64,000 bases of DNA from Spirosoma utsteinense (lineage in GTDB: Bacteria > Bacteroidota > Bacteroidia > Cytophagales > Spirosomataceae). The DNA lies in contig NZ_VFIA01000001.1 of the NCBI RefSeq assembly GCF_014282275.1, positions 248,001-312,000 of the forward strand, read 5' to 3'. How positions within the stretch are numbered: the stretch's first letter is position 1; the number at the start of each line of letters is the position of its first letter. The translations under genes and the position numbers were made by a program. The notes below the pieces were generated by a model. That model saw only the letters and a list, made by a program, of their open reading frames with translations. It was not told the origin of the DNA and made no database searches. This document shows positions 36,068 through 44,529 of the stretch, piece after piece.

Positions 36068-36455
36068 CGGTAATTTTGTCTTTTTGTTCAGATAGATAGC
36101 GCAGGGCATCCTCTGTAGAAAGTTTGGCGAGCGTATCACCATTGTAGCGACTCATCCAGTTCATCATCAAACTGTCTGCGTTTGAAAGATTTCGGACCAA
36201 TAACCGGGCCTGTTCTTTTTCTTCGTCCGACCGGATAGTGCCCGCTGCCGAAGCCTGAACACTGTCGAGCGACGCGATGCGTTTGTTTAGTTGCTTCCGC
36301 AATTTCATCACATCATCTGTCTTGGGCATTACTTCATCGTGGAGGGCAAACACATCGTTTTCTGCTTTTTTGACGGCCTCTTCGTCGGACTGACAGGCCC
36401 AGAAAACGGTACTGACACTAAGTAAGGCGGCTATAGAGAAGACAAACTTTGACAT
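36006..36455 (-). CDS. Uncharacterised coiled-coil lipoprotein
   Basis: The 149-residue protein has a lipoprotein signal (LLSVSTVFWAC). The rest is almost entirely charged helix (DDVMKLRKQLNKRIASLDSVQA..., EEKEQARLLVRNLSNADSLMM) that should form coiled-coils. Similar proteins in Bacteroidota are often labelled viral A-type inclusion protein, which says nothing about function. It is the first gene of an operon with SCO and cytochrome c, so it may act with them in the envelope. Confidence 0.8.
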   Translation of the reverse strand: MSKFVFSIAALLSVSTVFWACQSDEEAVKKAENDVFALHDEVMPKTDDVMKLRKQLNKRIASLDSVQASAAGTIRSDEEKEQARLLVRNLSNADSLMMNWMSRYNGDTLAKLSTEDALRYLSEQKDKITDVKTKLNSSIDQARQFLGTK

Positions 36456-36544
36456 CGAAAAGTTAATAAAAGGTACAGTTTGTGGGATAATCGGCCTGAG
36501 ACCGTGTTGAACGAACTCCCTCAGGGAAGTAAATTAGTAAAACG

Positions 36545-38218
36545 CTACTTTGCCGTAACCGTAGCCCGCTGCTTCAGAATTTCCCGGGCATTTTTTACCG
36601 CGCTGGGCGATGGGGTTTTCCCGCCAATCATCTGTGAAATCTCATTCACACGCTCGTCAAACGTAAGTTTTTTGATACGACTGGCAGTCTTTGCCGCCGA
36701 ATGATCTTTGTAGACGAAATAATGGGCCGTACCCTGAGCCGCAATCTGGTGGAGGTGCGTAATGGCAATAATTTGATGACTGTGGGCCATATCGCGCATC
36801 ATGTTGCCCATCTTGATGGCAATTTCGCCGGAAACGCCCGTATCGATCTCATCGAAGATGATAGTTGGCAGGGAGCGTTTGTTGGCGAGAATGTACTTGA
36901 TTGCCATCATCAACCGGGAAAACTCGCCCCCGGAAGCCACATTTTTCAATTGCTGAGGTTTAATGCCTTTATTCGCGCTGAACAAAAACGAGATCGTATC
37001 GATGCCCGCCAGCGTAGGCTTACCCGTTTCAGCCTGTATCTTGAGCGATGCGTTGGGCATGCCCAGGTCGTGAAGCAAGTGGCCAATTTCCGATTCGATG
37101 GGTTGTAGGACCGCCTGACGGGCAGCAGAAAGCGTATCGGCACTTGTCTGTAGTTCAGCGCGGGCCTGCTCAGTCTGTCGTTTGGCCTCAGCCAGTTCAT
37201 CATCCAGATTAAGTACCTTGCTGATCTTCTGACTCAATTCATCGCGCAATGCGATCAGTCCTGCCACGTCGCTGGCCTGGTGTTTTGTCTGGAGTTGGTA
37301 TAGGAGGTTAAGTCGCTCCCGGATCGTCTCGGCCCGCGCATCATCAACCTCAACCCGTTCCTGTTCAGTACTGATCTCATCGGCCAGATCACGCAGCTCG
37401 ATCAGGGCGCTTTGTGCCCGTTGCTGTAACTGCTCATACTGATTAGAAATTTTACTGATGTACGCCAGATTACTGACCGTACCTTTCAGAAAGTCAATGA
37501 CCGATTGCTCTGTATTATCCAGATACTCGTAGGCCACCTGTAAACGCTCCTTGATATCTTCGGCGTTCTCCAGAATCGTCAACTCCTGTTCCAGCGTTTC
37601 CTGCTCGTCGGGCACCAGTTGTGCTTTTGCTAATTCTTCATACAAAAAATTATTGTAATCGAATTCTTTGCGCATCGCCGACGCTTCTGACTGCAACTGG
37701 TCGTAAATAGCTTTTTTATTACGGTAGGCCTGAAAGTGGGACCGATAGCCACGTAATAAAATGTCGTCCTGCGCGTAGGTATCGACGATCTCCAATTGGT
37801 ACTCATTGGAGCCAAGCATAACCGAGTCGTGTTGCGAATGGATATCCATCATCTGGCTCGACACCCGCCGGAGCGTCTCCAGGTTAACGGGGGTATCATT
37901 CACGAACGCGCGGGACTTTCCACTGACACTGATTTCGCGCCGTACAATGCAGGTATCGGAATAGTCCAGTTCTTCTTCCTCAAGAATCCGTTCGATAGCG
38001 AAGCCCGAGATGCTGAATGTGCCTTCTATAACACACTTTTGCTCTGGATTGTACAGCACTTTGGTATCAGCCCGGTTGCCAAGCAACAAGCCAATAGCTC
38101 CCAGCATAATCGATTTCCCTGCTCCGGTCTCTCCCGTGACAATATTCAGTTCACGGTCGGGTGCCAGTTCAAGTTCGTCAATAAGGGCGTAATTTTTTAT
38201 GAGTAAATGCGATAGCAT
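36545..38218 (-). CDS. recN: DNA repair protein RecN
   Basis: The 557-residue SMC-like ATPase has Walker A VTGETGAGKSIML near residues 25-37, long coiled-coil arms between about 150 and 360, and the C-terminal ATPase half with VASGGEFSRLMMAIKYI (signature) and TIIFDEIDTGVSG (Walker B). RecN helps hold DNA ends together in double-strand break repair. The start is set at 38218 because MLSHLLIKNYALI is the standard beginning; ATG 38248 would add ten residues. Confidence 0.95.
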   Translation of the reverse strand: MLSHLLIKNYALIDELELAPDRELNIVTGETGAGKSIMLGAIGLLLGNRADTKVLYNPEQKCVIEGTFSISGFAIERILEEEELDYSDTCIVRREISVSGKSRAFVNDTPVNLETLRRVSSQMMDIHSQHDSVMLGSNEYQLEIVDTYAQDDILLRGYRSHFQAYRNKKAIYDQLQSEASAMRKEFDYNNFLYEELAKAQLVPDEQETLEQELTILENAEDIKERLQVAYEYLDNTEQSVIDFLKGTVSNLAYISKISNQYEQLQQRAQSALIELRDLADEISTEQERVEVDDARAETIRERLNLLYQLQTKHQASDVAGLIALRDELSQKISKVLNLDDELAEAKRQTEQARAELQTSADTLSAARQAVLQPIESEIGHLLHDLGMPNASLKIQAETGKPTLAGIDTISFLFSANKGIKPQQLKNVASGGEFSRLMMAIKYILANKRSLPTIIFDEIDTGVSGEIAIKMGNMMRDMAHSHQIIAITHLHQIAAQGTAHYFVYKDHSAAKTASRIKKLTFDERVNEISQMIGGKTPSPSAVKNAREILKQRATVTAK

Positions 38219-38278
38219 AGATGAGGCTCCTTGCTTACCTAACAACACCAGACGGGGTGCGGTTCAAACCCGGTGAGG

Positions 38279-39190
38279 CTACGTGGTTACTAATTTACGG
38301 TAAAGCTCCGTTTTAGACGGGTCCAGAAAAGACAGCAACTCAAAGGCTCGTTTACGTTCAGCGGGTGTGCCCTCAAAGAGAATATTATACAATTCCTGCG
38401 ACTTGGCATCAAAAAACGTATTGATCAGCACCGAGTACTGAAGTTGCTGGCTCACGACCCGGATATTACTCAACAAATCCAGCGTTTGTTTGCGCATCTG
38501 CACTGGATTGGCCCCAAACACATCAAGTCCTTGCCGATGGTAGGTATACATCGCGTCCCTGAACGTAGTCAGTTGCTGATTTTGCAAGTTTTCAACCAGC
38601 CAGTACCGATTCCGACGATCACCACTTGTTTTCCAGCCAATGTTACTTGTTGAGGCACCATCGGCCAGAGTAGCGATGTTAAACGCCCGCTGGACGTACA
38701 AGTTGCCGCCCCGTTTGCCAAACGTATCATAATCTACCGCCAGAATCACATTCGCGTAGAATGCCAGCATGCTCGTCAGATCGTCGGAAAATTGATTTTC
38801 CCGAAAAAAAACAGGGGTAGTCGGTAAATAAAAAAAACTGAAGGATCGGTCGACGTAATTAAAAATCGTCGATTCATAACTGGTACCGTAAACAGGACGG
38901 GTAACAACAATCTGCGCAGTGGCTTCAAAGGTCCCCTGGGTAAGTGACTTTACCAGATTGATATTGATCGAACAGTTGATGCGTTCCGAAGCGGTAAACT
39001 GGTCGTTGGTCCACCGCCGACTGTTCATAAACTCCGTAATGACGGTCTGCAACTGACTGGCATAGGTGAAGTCTGTTTTTTGCTGAGCAATCAACTGATC
39101 GGAGTTGATCGTCACCTGGCAGTTCAATTCCTGCGCCTGCGCAGTTGTCAGCAAACCCAGCAGGCCGACTAATAGGGCTATCTTTATCAT
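38279..39190 (-). CDS. porD: Type IX secretion system protein PorD (DUF4835)
   Basis: The 303-residue protein has a signal peptide (about 1-19, cut after AQAQ) and fits the DUF4835/PorD family: ELNCQVTINSDQL at the mature start, a central FNYVDRSFSFFYLP and ending KRAFELLSFLDPSKTELYRKL. PorD is linked to T9SS in Bacteroidota but its exact role is not settled. Its start overlaps the stop of coaBC by four bases (ATGA), an arrangement that couples CoA and secretion genes. Confidence 0.85.
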   Translation of the reverse strand: MIKIALLVGLLGLLTTAQAQELNCQVTINSDQLIAQQKTDFTYASQLQTVITEFMNSRRWTNDQFTASERINCSININLVKSLTQGTFEATAQIVVTRPVYGTSYESTIFNYVDRSFSFFYLPTTPVFFRENQFSDDLTSMLAFYANVILAVDYDTFGKRGGNLYVQRAFNIATLADGASTSNIGWKTSGDRRNRYWLVENLQNQQLTTFRDAMYTYHRQGLDVFGANPVQMRKQTLDLLSNIRVVSQQLQYSVLINTFFDAKSQELYNILFEGTPAERKRAFELLSFLDPSKTELYRKLVTT

Positions 39191-40407
39191 GACACTAGGT
39201 TTCCGGCGACAATGTTCACCAAATCTTCCGCTACTTCCGCTTTGGTTTTCAGCGCAAATTCGTGTGTTTGCCCGTCTTTATCAATAACGGTTATCTTGTT
39301 GGTATCGTGTCCAAAACCGGCACCAGTGTCGCGCAGGGAATTTAATACGATCCAGTCTAAATTCTTGGTATGCAGCTTTTTAAGGGCGTTCTCGCGCTCA
39401 TTATTGGTCTCGAGTGCAAATCCCATCAATAGCTGACCGGGCTTCTTTTGAGCGCCCAACGTAGCGGCAATGTCGGTGGTTTTTGTCAGTTCAAGCGAAA
39501 AATGAGCTTCTTTTTTTTTGATTTTTTGCTCAGCCGGGTGGGCCGGGCTATAATCGGCCACGGCGGCATTCAGCACCAGGACATCCGCTTCGGCAAAAGC
39601 GGCCTGAGTAGCTTCGAACATTTGCCGGGCTGACTGTACGTCGATGCGCCGAATAGCCGGGTCGGGGAGTGGCAACCCGGTAGGTCCGCTCACCAGCGTA
39701 ACCGTAGCACCGGCTTTGACGAAGGCTGCGGCAAGGGCATACCCCATTTTCCCGGTCGAGTGATTGCTGATATAACGTACAGGATCAATGGGCTCCTGGG
39801 TAGGTCCAGCCGTAATCAAGACGTGTTTACCAAGCAAAGGCTTCGGGTGATCAAAAAATGTGCTGAGGACCTGCATGATGGTTTCCGGTTCAGCCAGCCG
39901 CCCTTCGCCCACCAGTCCACTAGCCAATTCTCCGTGTTCCGCCCGGATAATGTGATTACCGAATGAACCCAGCCTACGTAAATTTTCGACTGTGGCGGGA
40001 TGACGATACATGTCGAGATCCATAGCGGGGGCAAAAAAAACGGGGCATTTCGCTGATAGGTACACCGCCGACAACAGATCGTCACACAGACCGTTGGCGC
40101 ATCGGGCCAGTGTATGGGCCGATGCCGGAGCCACCACAAAGACATCGGCCCAAAGGCCCAGTTCAACGTGATTTGTCCAGCTACCTTCGCCCCCGCTCTG
40201 GTGTTCAGACTGGACAAAGGAAGAGAAGACAGGTCGCTTCGCGAGCGTGGCTAACGTTAACGGCGTGATGAAGGCTTTTGCCGACTCGGTCATAACTACC
40301 TGTACGTCCGCGCCCGCTTTGACTAAAAGTCGAACCAGCAGAGCCGATTTGTAGGCCGAGATGCTGCCCGTTACACCCAATAGGATGCGTTTACCGTTTA
40401 CTGACAT
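39187..40407 (-). CDS. coaBC: Bifunctional CoA synthesis enzyme CoaBC
   Basis: About 406 residues. The N-terminal CoaC decarboxylase half is a flavoprotein (KRILLGVTGSISAYKSALLVRLL; VVAPASAHTLARCANGLCDDLLS; FAPAMDLDMYRHPA). The C-terminal CoaB ligase half has ITAGPTQEPIDPVRYISNHSTGKMG and VLNAAVADYSP. Together they make 4'-phosphopantetheine from phosphopantothenate and cysteine. The start at 40407 matches the family; ATG 40443 lies closer to the terminator and adds 12 unrelated residues. Confidence 0.96.
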   Translation of the reverse strand: MSVNGKRILLGVTGSISAYKSALLVRLLVKAGADVQVVMTESAKAFITPLTLATLAKRPVFSSFVQSEHQSGGEGSWTNHVELGLWADVFVVAPASAHTLARCANGLCDDLLSAVYLSAKCPVFFAPAMDLDMYRHPATVENLRRLGSFGNHIIRAEHGELASGLVGEGRLAEPETIMQVLSTFFDHPKPLLGKHVLITAGPTQEPIDPVRYISNHSTGKMGYALAAAFVKAGATVTLVSGPTGLPLPDPAIRRIDVQSARQMFEATQAAFAEADVLVLNAAVADYSPAHPAEQKIKKKEAHFSLELTKTTDIAATLGAQKKPGQLLMGFALETNNERENALKKLHTKNLDWIVLNSLRDTGAGFGHDTNKITVIDKDGQTHEFALKTKAEVAEDLVNIVAGNLVS

Positions 40408-40448
40408 TGGGCGTAAGAAATAGGAATCTAGCTGTATGGGCAAAACAG

Positions 40449-40479
40449 AAAAACCGCACGGGTACCAGTACCGTGCGGT
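40449..40479 (-). terminator. Intrinsic terminator after rpoZ
   Basis: On the minus strand a GC-rich stem of about 12 bp with one bulged base (ACCGCACGG type) is followed by five T. It lies 26 bases after the rpoZ stop and before coaBC, so it separates or attenuates the two. Confidence 0.8.
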
Positions 40480-40505
40480 CTACATTAAAAGGGGCGACGG
40501 TTCGG

Positions 40506-40820
40506 CTATTGCTGGCCTTCGTCTTCGCTATAGCGCCAATAGATTTTATCCTCCAGAAATTCGTCTGTAGCAACCGATGTTGGTTTCGGCATGCGCTCAT
40601 AAAACTTGGAGATTTCGATCTGCTCACGGTTTTCGAAGACTTCTTCAAGGTTGTCGACGGCCGAAACGAATTCCGACAGTTTGTTGCTCAGTTCTTCTTT
40701 GTTCTTGGCGGCAATTTGACGGGCGCGCTTCGAAATAATTGAAACTGATTCGTAAAGATTACCCGTTTTGATCGCAATCTTATCATTATTGCGGGTGATG
40801 ATCGACTGATTTGATGCCAT
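40506..40820 (-). CDS. rpoZ: RNA polymerase omega subunit (Bacteroidota RpoZ/Rpb6 type)
   Basis: The 104-residue protein starts MASNQSIITRNNDKIAIKTGNLYESVSIISKRARQIA, a diverged RNA_pol_Rpb6 domain, then a helix (KNKEELSNKLSEFVSAVDNLEEVFENREQIEISKFYERMPKPT). This long form is specific to Bacteroidota. It binds the beta' subunit and helps assembly of RNA polymerase. It lies between bamD and coaBC. Confidence 0.92.
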   Translation of the reverse strand: MASNQSIITRNNDKIAIKTGNLYESVSIISKRARQIAAKNKEELSNKLSEFVSAVDNLEEVFENREQIEISKFYERMPKPTSVATDEFLEDKIYWRYSEDEGQQ

Positions 40821-40899
40821 AATTTGGGATATTGACAGTTGAATAGCGGCTACCGGATATGTATGAAGGACACGTCCAGCGCCCGCGAGGTTTACTATT

Positions 40900-41799
40900 T
40901 TAGTTAGCAGCCGTTACTTTGGCCGGGCGATTAGCGTCGGGCGTCTTCAGTTTTCCCTTTTCACGGGCCTGCTCTTCTTTCGTCAGCCGATCCAGCTCTT
41001 TTTGACTGGTTTCGTACATCTTCTCCGATTGTTTAAGGAATCGGCTGGTTGGGTACTTGTCGACAAACAATTGATGATAGTTCATTGCTTCCTGATACCG
41101 TTCTTTCTGCTTCGTTTCAAGGCTGTTCTGGGCCAGACTAAACTCGGCATCTACCTTTAAAAAAGCAAGTTCCTCGTTGTATTCCGAATCCGGGAATTCT
41201 TTCTGAAAGTTTTCGATCGCAATAACAGACGATTTGTAGGATGCGATATTGAAGCCGCTAGTTTTATAATAGAGTTTGGCCTTTTCGTACGCCTTTCGCT
41301 CCAGTTTCTTACGCAATTCCAGAATCATGCGTGTGCATTCTTCCTTGTACTGACTTTCAGGATAGGCGTTTACAAAATCCTGAAGGGCCGACGTAGCTGT
41401 TAGTGTATTTGACTGATCGAGGTTAAAAGCGGGGGTGTCTTTATAGAGCGAGAAGGCGTACATATACATAGCCTCCTGTGCATAATCACTCCGGGCAAAC
41501 GTCTCATAGAATTTCTTGAAGAGAGTAGCGCTGAGCAGATACTGTTGCTGGTGATACTGCGTATAAGCGTAATAAAACTGAGCCATTTCCGATTCTGTAC
41601 TGCCTTTTAGAACCGGGATCAGTTCCTCGAAAAGTAAGCCAGCGCGATACCAGTCGCTTTTCTTATAGTACTGGATGGCTCCTTTGTATTTTTCATCATC
41701 CGTACCGCTTTTCTGCAATTTCGAGAACGGACTGCATGAGCTAAGTAAAACTACGAACCAGGCTCCCAGCAGAACCTTACCAATATGACGTTGTTGCAT
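40900..41799 (-). CDS. bamD: Outer-membrane assembly lipoprotein BamD
   Basis: About 299 residues: lipoprotein signal with lipobox LSSC (near 19-22), then TPR-like repeats (KGAIQYYKKSDWYRAGLLFEEL; QLLSATLFKKFYETFARSDYAQEAMY; YQEAMNYHQLFVDKYPTSRFLKQ). It is the lipoprotein partner of BamA in beta-barrel insertion. The start at 41799 is preferred: the ATG at 41808 overlaps the predicted -7 box. The leader would be only a few bases. Confidence 0.93.
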   Translation of the reverse strand: MQQRHIGKVLLGAWFVVLLSSCSPFSKLQKSGTDDEKYKGAIQYYKKSDWYRAGLLFEELIPVLKGSTESEMAQFYYAYTQYHQQQYLLSATLFKKFYETFARSDYAQEAMYMYAFSLYKDTPAFNLDQSNTLTATSALQDFVNAYPESQYKEECTRMILELRKKLERKAYEKAKLYYKTSGFNIASYKSSVIAIENFQKEFPDSEYNEELAFLKVDAEFSLAQNSLETKQKERYQEAMNYHQLFVDKYPTSRFLKQSEKMYETSQKELDRLTKEEQAREKGKLKTPDANRPAKVTAAN

Positions 41800-41805
41800 A
41801 CGATG

Positions 41806-41813
41806 CAAAGATA
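41806..41813 (-). promoter_or_regulatory. -7 box of bamD with almost no leader
   Basis: TATCTTTG on the minus strand matches TAnnTTTG exactly and ends seven bases before the bamD start codon. No -33 TTG is seen at the right distance, because the T run of the upstream terminator occupies that place. Confidence 0.5.
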
Positions 41814-41815
41814 CG

Positions 41816-41858
41816 AAAAAAAAACAGGCTACACTGTCCTAACGACGGTGCAGCCTGT
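41816..41858 (-). terminator. Intrinsic terminator of the T9SS cargo gene
   Basis: On the minus strand an 11-bp stem ACAGGCTGCAC/GTGTAGCCTGT (one G-U pair) with a 13-base loop is followed by nine T. It directly abuts the bamD promoter. Confidence 0.9.
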
Positions 41859-41920
41859 ATAGTGCCGAAATAAGGGCCTATACTACCTTGTTTATGATTA
41901 TTTAACAGATCACAACAAGC

Positions 41921-42580
41921 TTACTGATGACGAACAAGTAGCCGTTTCGTAGCCACTTTTTTGCCTTCTACCGATAGCTGGTACAGATAATAGCCGGTTG
42001 CCAGGTCGCGGGTAACGATGCGGACTTTTCGGTCGTTGCGATCCAGTCCATATTCAGCAACCGGAGCGCCAAGAACGTTCAGCAACACAAGTTTAGCCTC
42101 GCCTACTGCTCCGTTCATCTGATAATCGATTTCCGTAACGTCATCGGCTGGGTTAGGATATACGTTGGAGACCCAAAGGCGTTCGTTAGTGAACAACCTG
42201 TTCTCAACCTTTCCTTCCTGCTCAGGTGCGGTTCGGGCTTCAGCCGGGGCAGGCGCATTGGTTGCTTCGGCCGACGCTGTGCGGGCACCAGATTTAGCCA
42301 CCGGTGTCGCCATCAACAAGGACCGGTAGTGTTCGTTGATGGCTTTGTTTTTACGAGTCGTTACGGAGCGATCGAGTCCTGAAAGAACGGGCTCCGGAGC
42401 CATCGAGAAGCGACGGGAGTTTAGCAGTGGTGCGGTGGTTTTGCGGGTCGATGCCGTACGTCCCAGCTCCAGCCGGCTACCCTTTCGGGCGTCGGAATCG
42501 CGCAGCGCTACCTGCGCTCGGAGTGGGATTGTTGCCATCAGCAAACCCGTCAAAAAACCAATAAGTATATATTGCTTCAT
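41921..42580 (-). CDS. T9SS type A sorting-domain protein
   Basis: About 219 residues: signal peptide (MKQYILIGFLTGLLMATIPLRAQ), a central low-complexity region rich in Arg, Ala and Thr without known domain, and a C-terminal type A sorting domain of about 80 residues. That domain reads NVYPNPADDVTEIDYQ, LVLLNVLGAPV, ATGYYLYQLSVEGKKVATKRLLV. It should be secreted and processed by T9SS. The cargo part is too small for an obvious enzyme, so function is unknown. A good promoter lies 34 bases upstream, and ATG 42616 would fall within it. Confidence 0.88.
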   Translation of the reverse strand: MKQYILIGFLTGLLMATIPLRAQVALRDSDARKGSRLELGRTASTRKTTAPLLNSRRFSMAPEPVLSGLDRSVTTRKNKAINEHYRSLLMATPVAKSGARTASAEATNAPAPAEARTAPEQEGKVENRLFTNERLWVSNVYPNPADDVTEIDYQMNGAVGEAKLVLLNVLGAPVAEYGLDRNDRKVRIVTRDLATGYYLYQLSVEGKKVATKRLLVRHQ

Positions 42581-42613
42581 AGAAATCGTCTTCGTGTACA
42601 CTATTACCCACCG

Positions 42614-42645
42614 CAAACCTATTCATCATAAAAGACAATGTCAAC
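42614..42645 (-). promoter_or_regulatory. Promoter of the T9SS cargo gene
   Basis: On the minus strand TTG, 20 bases, then TAGGTTTG (42614-42621), the full Bacteroidota sigma-ABfr pattern TTG-N19-21-TAnnTTTG. Transcription would start near 42608, leaving a leader of about 28 bases. Confidence 0.7.
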
Positions 42646-42675
42646 GGGGAGGTGTCTAAAAAATTGTTAAAAAAG

Positions 42676-44496
42676 TCAATTATTACCCCTTTGAACGTTT
42701 TTCTTGGCCAATGGTTTAGCTGAACTCCTGATTTTTAATGGTTTTTTAGCCGCCGGTTGTTCAGCCGGTGGTATTTCGAGCCACAGGACCTGGCCTTTCG
42801 TTGGCTTTTCAGCTTCACGCCAGCGAAATCCATCGAGCTTTTGGCTGTCTTCCGTAAACTCTTTTGGTGGAATGAGCTGTGCATCGGGGCGACCGTAAAA
42901 CCGGATCTGACCTACTTTATTATTAGTAAATTCAAGGTTCATCCGGCTGCACTCGACATGGTTCAGACCAATCATTTTATTCTTGTCATCCACCGCGTAA
43001 TAGATACTCTGCCCGTTGCCTTCTACAATTACCCGGTTCAGGGATGTTTCTTCCCGCGCTGGTGAGGTTGCGGTCGTGACCTGGGGTAAGCTGAGGGCCG
43101 GGGCCCCGGTCTTCGCCGAGGCCGTAACTTTATTCGTAGGCCGGGTCGCTTTGCCGGTTGTTGTAAGCGTAGTCGAAGCCGGAATCAGTTTCGATACGAA
43201 GTAGGCGGTAATCGTTCGTCCTTTAATCTGGTTGTAATTCCTGAGCGTATCGAGCGAAATAACGAATGACTTTGCTTTAAGAAACATGGTGTTGATGCGG
43301 TTATCTTTTAACAGCGCCCGCATCGTGTCGGCCTCCATCTGGTATTTGTTCTGACTCCATACGATGGGTTTCTTGAAGAAATAAATCGTTGAATCGGCGG
43401 AGTCATAAATAAGCGAATCGCATTTGCTTTGCAGATCGGATTTATAAACGAATACATTCTTCTGACCAATCAGCCGACGGGTATTCGTCCGTTTGTTGTC
43501 GAAGGAAAACAACGTGTCAGCGCGCAGGTAGAGGGTGTCCCTGGTGGTTTCGCTGGCCAGACTTTTTGCCACCGGACGTCCCGTTACCCGCGAAATTCCG
43601 GCCTTCCCATTGTACCGAACATGCTCTCCCGTAATGATGGCTTTCCGATCTTTGGCGACCATGATGACATTTCCTTTGGCGATGCCCAGTTCCGACACGT
43701 TATCGTAATAAAGTGAATCACCGGTTATCCGATATTTAGGGGTGTCGACAGTGGCCCGACGTTGAAAGTTCGAAATACCGGTCGCTGTGTTATACTGACC
43801 CTCGGTGGAGGTTAGGACACCGTCTTTATTGGTAATACGCGTTGGACCCTGAAACGTTGCAAGCCGGCTAAGGGAATTATAGAGCAGTGAATCGGCAGTA
43901 AGCGTACCTTTGGGGTTTACCAGCCGGACGTTTTGCCGGAACGTAAACAGTTTGGTATGGGTATCATAATAGCCTTCCTGACTGGTCAGCACGTTTTCTT
44001 TATCAACAATCCGGCCAGGACGATTTGGGGCTCCGGGTGGGTAATGGGCCACGCCCGATACCATGTCGTAGTCGAGCTGGGCTGTAGTAAGGGTCATCTT
44101 TCGGTCCCGCATGACCACGTGACCGCGCAGGTTGGCCAGCCGGGTGTTGCCGTAGTAGAACATCGTATCACCCCGGACGTTGATCGTGTCGCCCTGAACG
44201 AGCCGTACGTTTCCATAGGCTTCAATAACGTTGGTCGTTACGTTCTGAATGGCAAGATCGCAATACATCAGCACCCCTTTCTGGCGAAACCGGACGTTGT
44301 TGTAGATCTTTCTGATGACCTGGCCGGGGCTGTTGACGCCTACTAAACTGTCGGACCCGGGAAGCAATTCCACTTTGTCAGCGGCCGTACTACCGGCCAT
44401 GGGAGGGCGGCCCGTCTGAGCGAGAACGTCGGCAGACAGAAGCAGCGAACCAAGCAGGATGAAACACGTGACAATATAAAGGAGGAAACGAACCAT
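42676..44496 (-). CDS. OstA-like protein (LptA/LptD N-terminal domain), LPS transport
   Basis: The 606-residue protein has a signal peptide (about 1-26) and repeated OstA/LptA jellyroll units: IRKIYNNVRFRQKGVLMYCDLAIQN, IEAYGNVRLVQGDTINVRGDTMFYYGNTRLANLRG, LTADSLLYNSLSRLATFQGPTRI. The C-terminal part (from about 450) is Thr/Lys-rich with a final domain ending in a Lys-rich tail. It likely carries LPS across the periplasm with LptC. It lacks the large LptD barrel. Its start lies 33 bases from the divergent tilS gene. Confidence 0.87.
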   Translation of the reverse strand: MVRFLLYIVTCFILLGSLLLSADVLAQTGRPPMAGSTAADKVELLPGSDSLVGVNSPGQVIRKIYNNVRFRQKGVLMYCDLAIQNVTTNVIEAYGNVRLVQGDTINVRGDTMFYYGNTRLANLRGHVVMRDRKMTLTTAQLDYDMVSGVAHYPPGAPNRPGRIVDKENVLTSQEGYYDTHTKLFTFRQNVRLVNPKGTLTADSLLYNSLSRLATFQGPTRITNKDGVLTSTEGQYNTATGISNFQRRATVDTPKYRITGDSLYYDNVSELGIAKGNVIMVAKDRKAIITGEHVRYNGKAGISRVTGRPVAKSLASETTRDTLYLRADTLFSFDNKRTNTRRLIGQKNVFVYKSDLQSKCDSLIYDSADSTIYFFKKPIVWSQNKYQMEADTMRALLKDNRINTMFLKAKSFVISLDTLRNYNQIKGRTITAYFVSKLIPASTTLTTTGKATRPTNKVTASAKTGAPALSLPQVTTATSPAREETSLNRVIVEGNGQSIYYAVDDKNKMIGLNHVECSRMNLEFTNNKVGQIRFYGRPDAQLIPPKEFTEDSQKLDGFRWREAEKPTKGQVLWLEIPPAEQPAAKKPLKIRSSAKPLAKKNVQRGNN

Positions 44497-44501
44497 AGCG
44501 A

Positions 44502-44509
44502 CAAAAATA
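44502..44509 (-). promoter_or_regulatory. -7 box of the OstA-like gene with almost no leader
   Basis: TATTTTTG on the minus strand matches TAnnTTTG and ends five bases before the start codon, the same spacing as at bamD. The -33 element is not clear. Confidence 0.4.
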
Positions 44510-44529
44510 CGGCTTCGGGCCGAGTACGG

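Noticed and set aside
38250-38285. T-arm-like sequence (GGTTCAAACCCGG) that might belong to a tRNA
   Set aside because: No acceptor or anticodon stems can be built around it.
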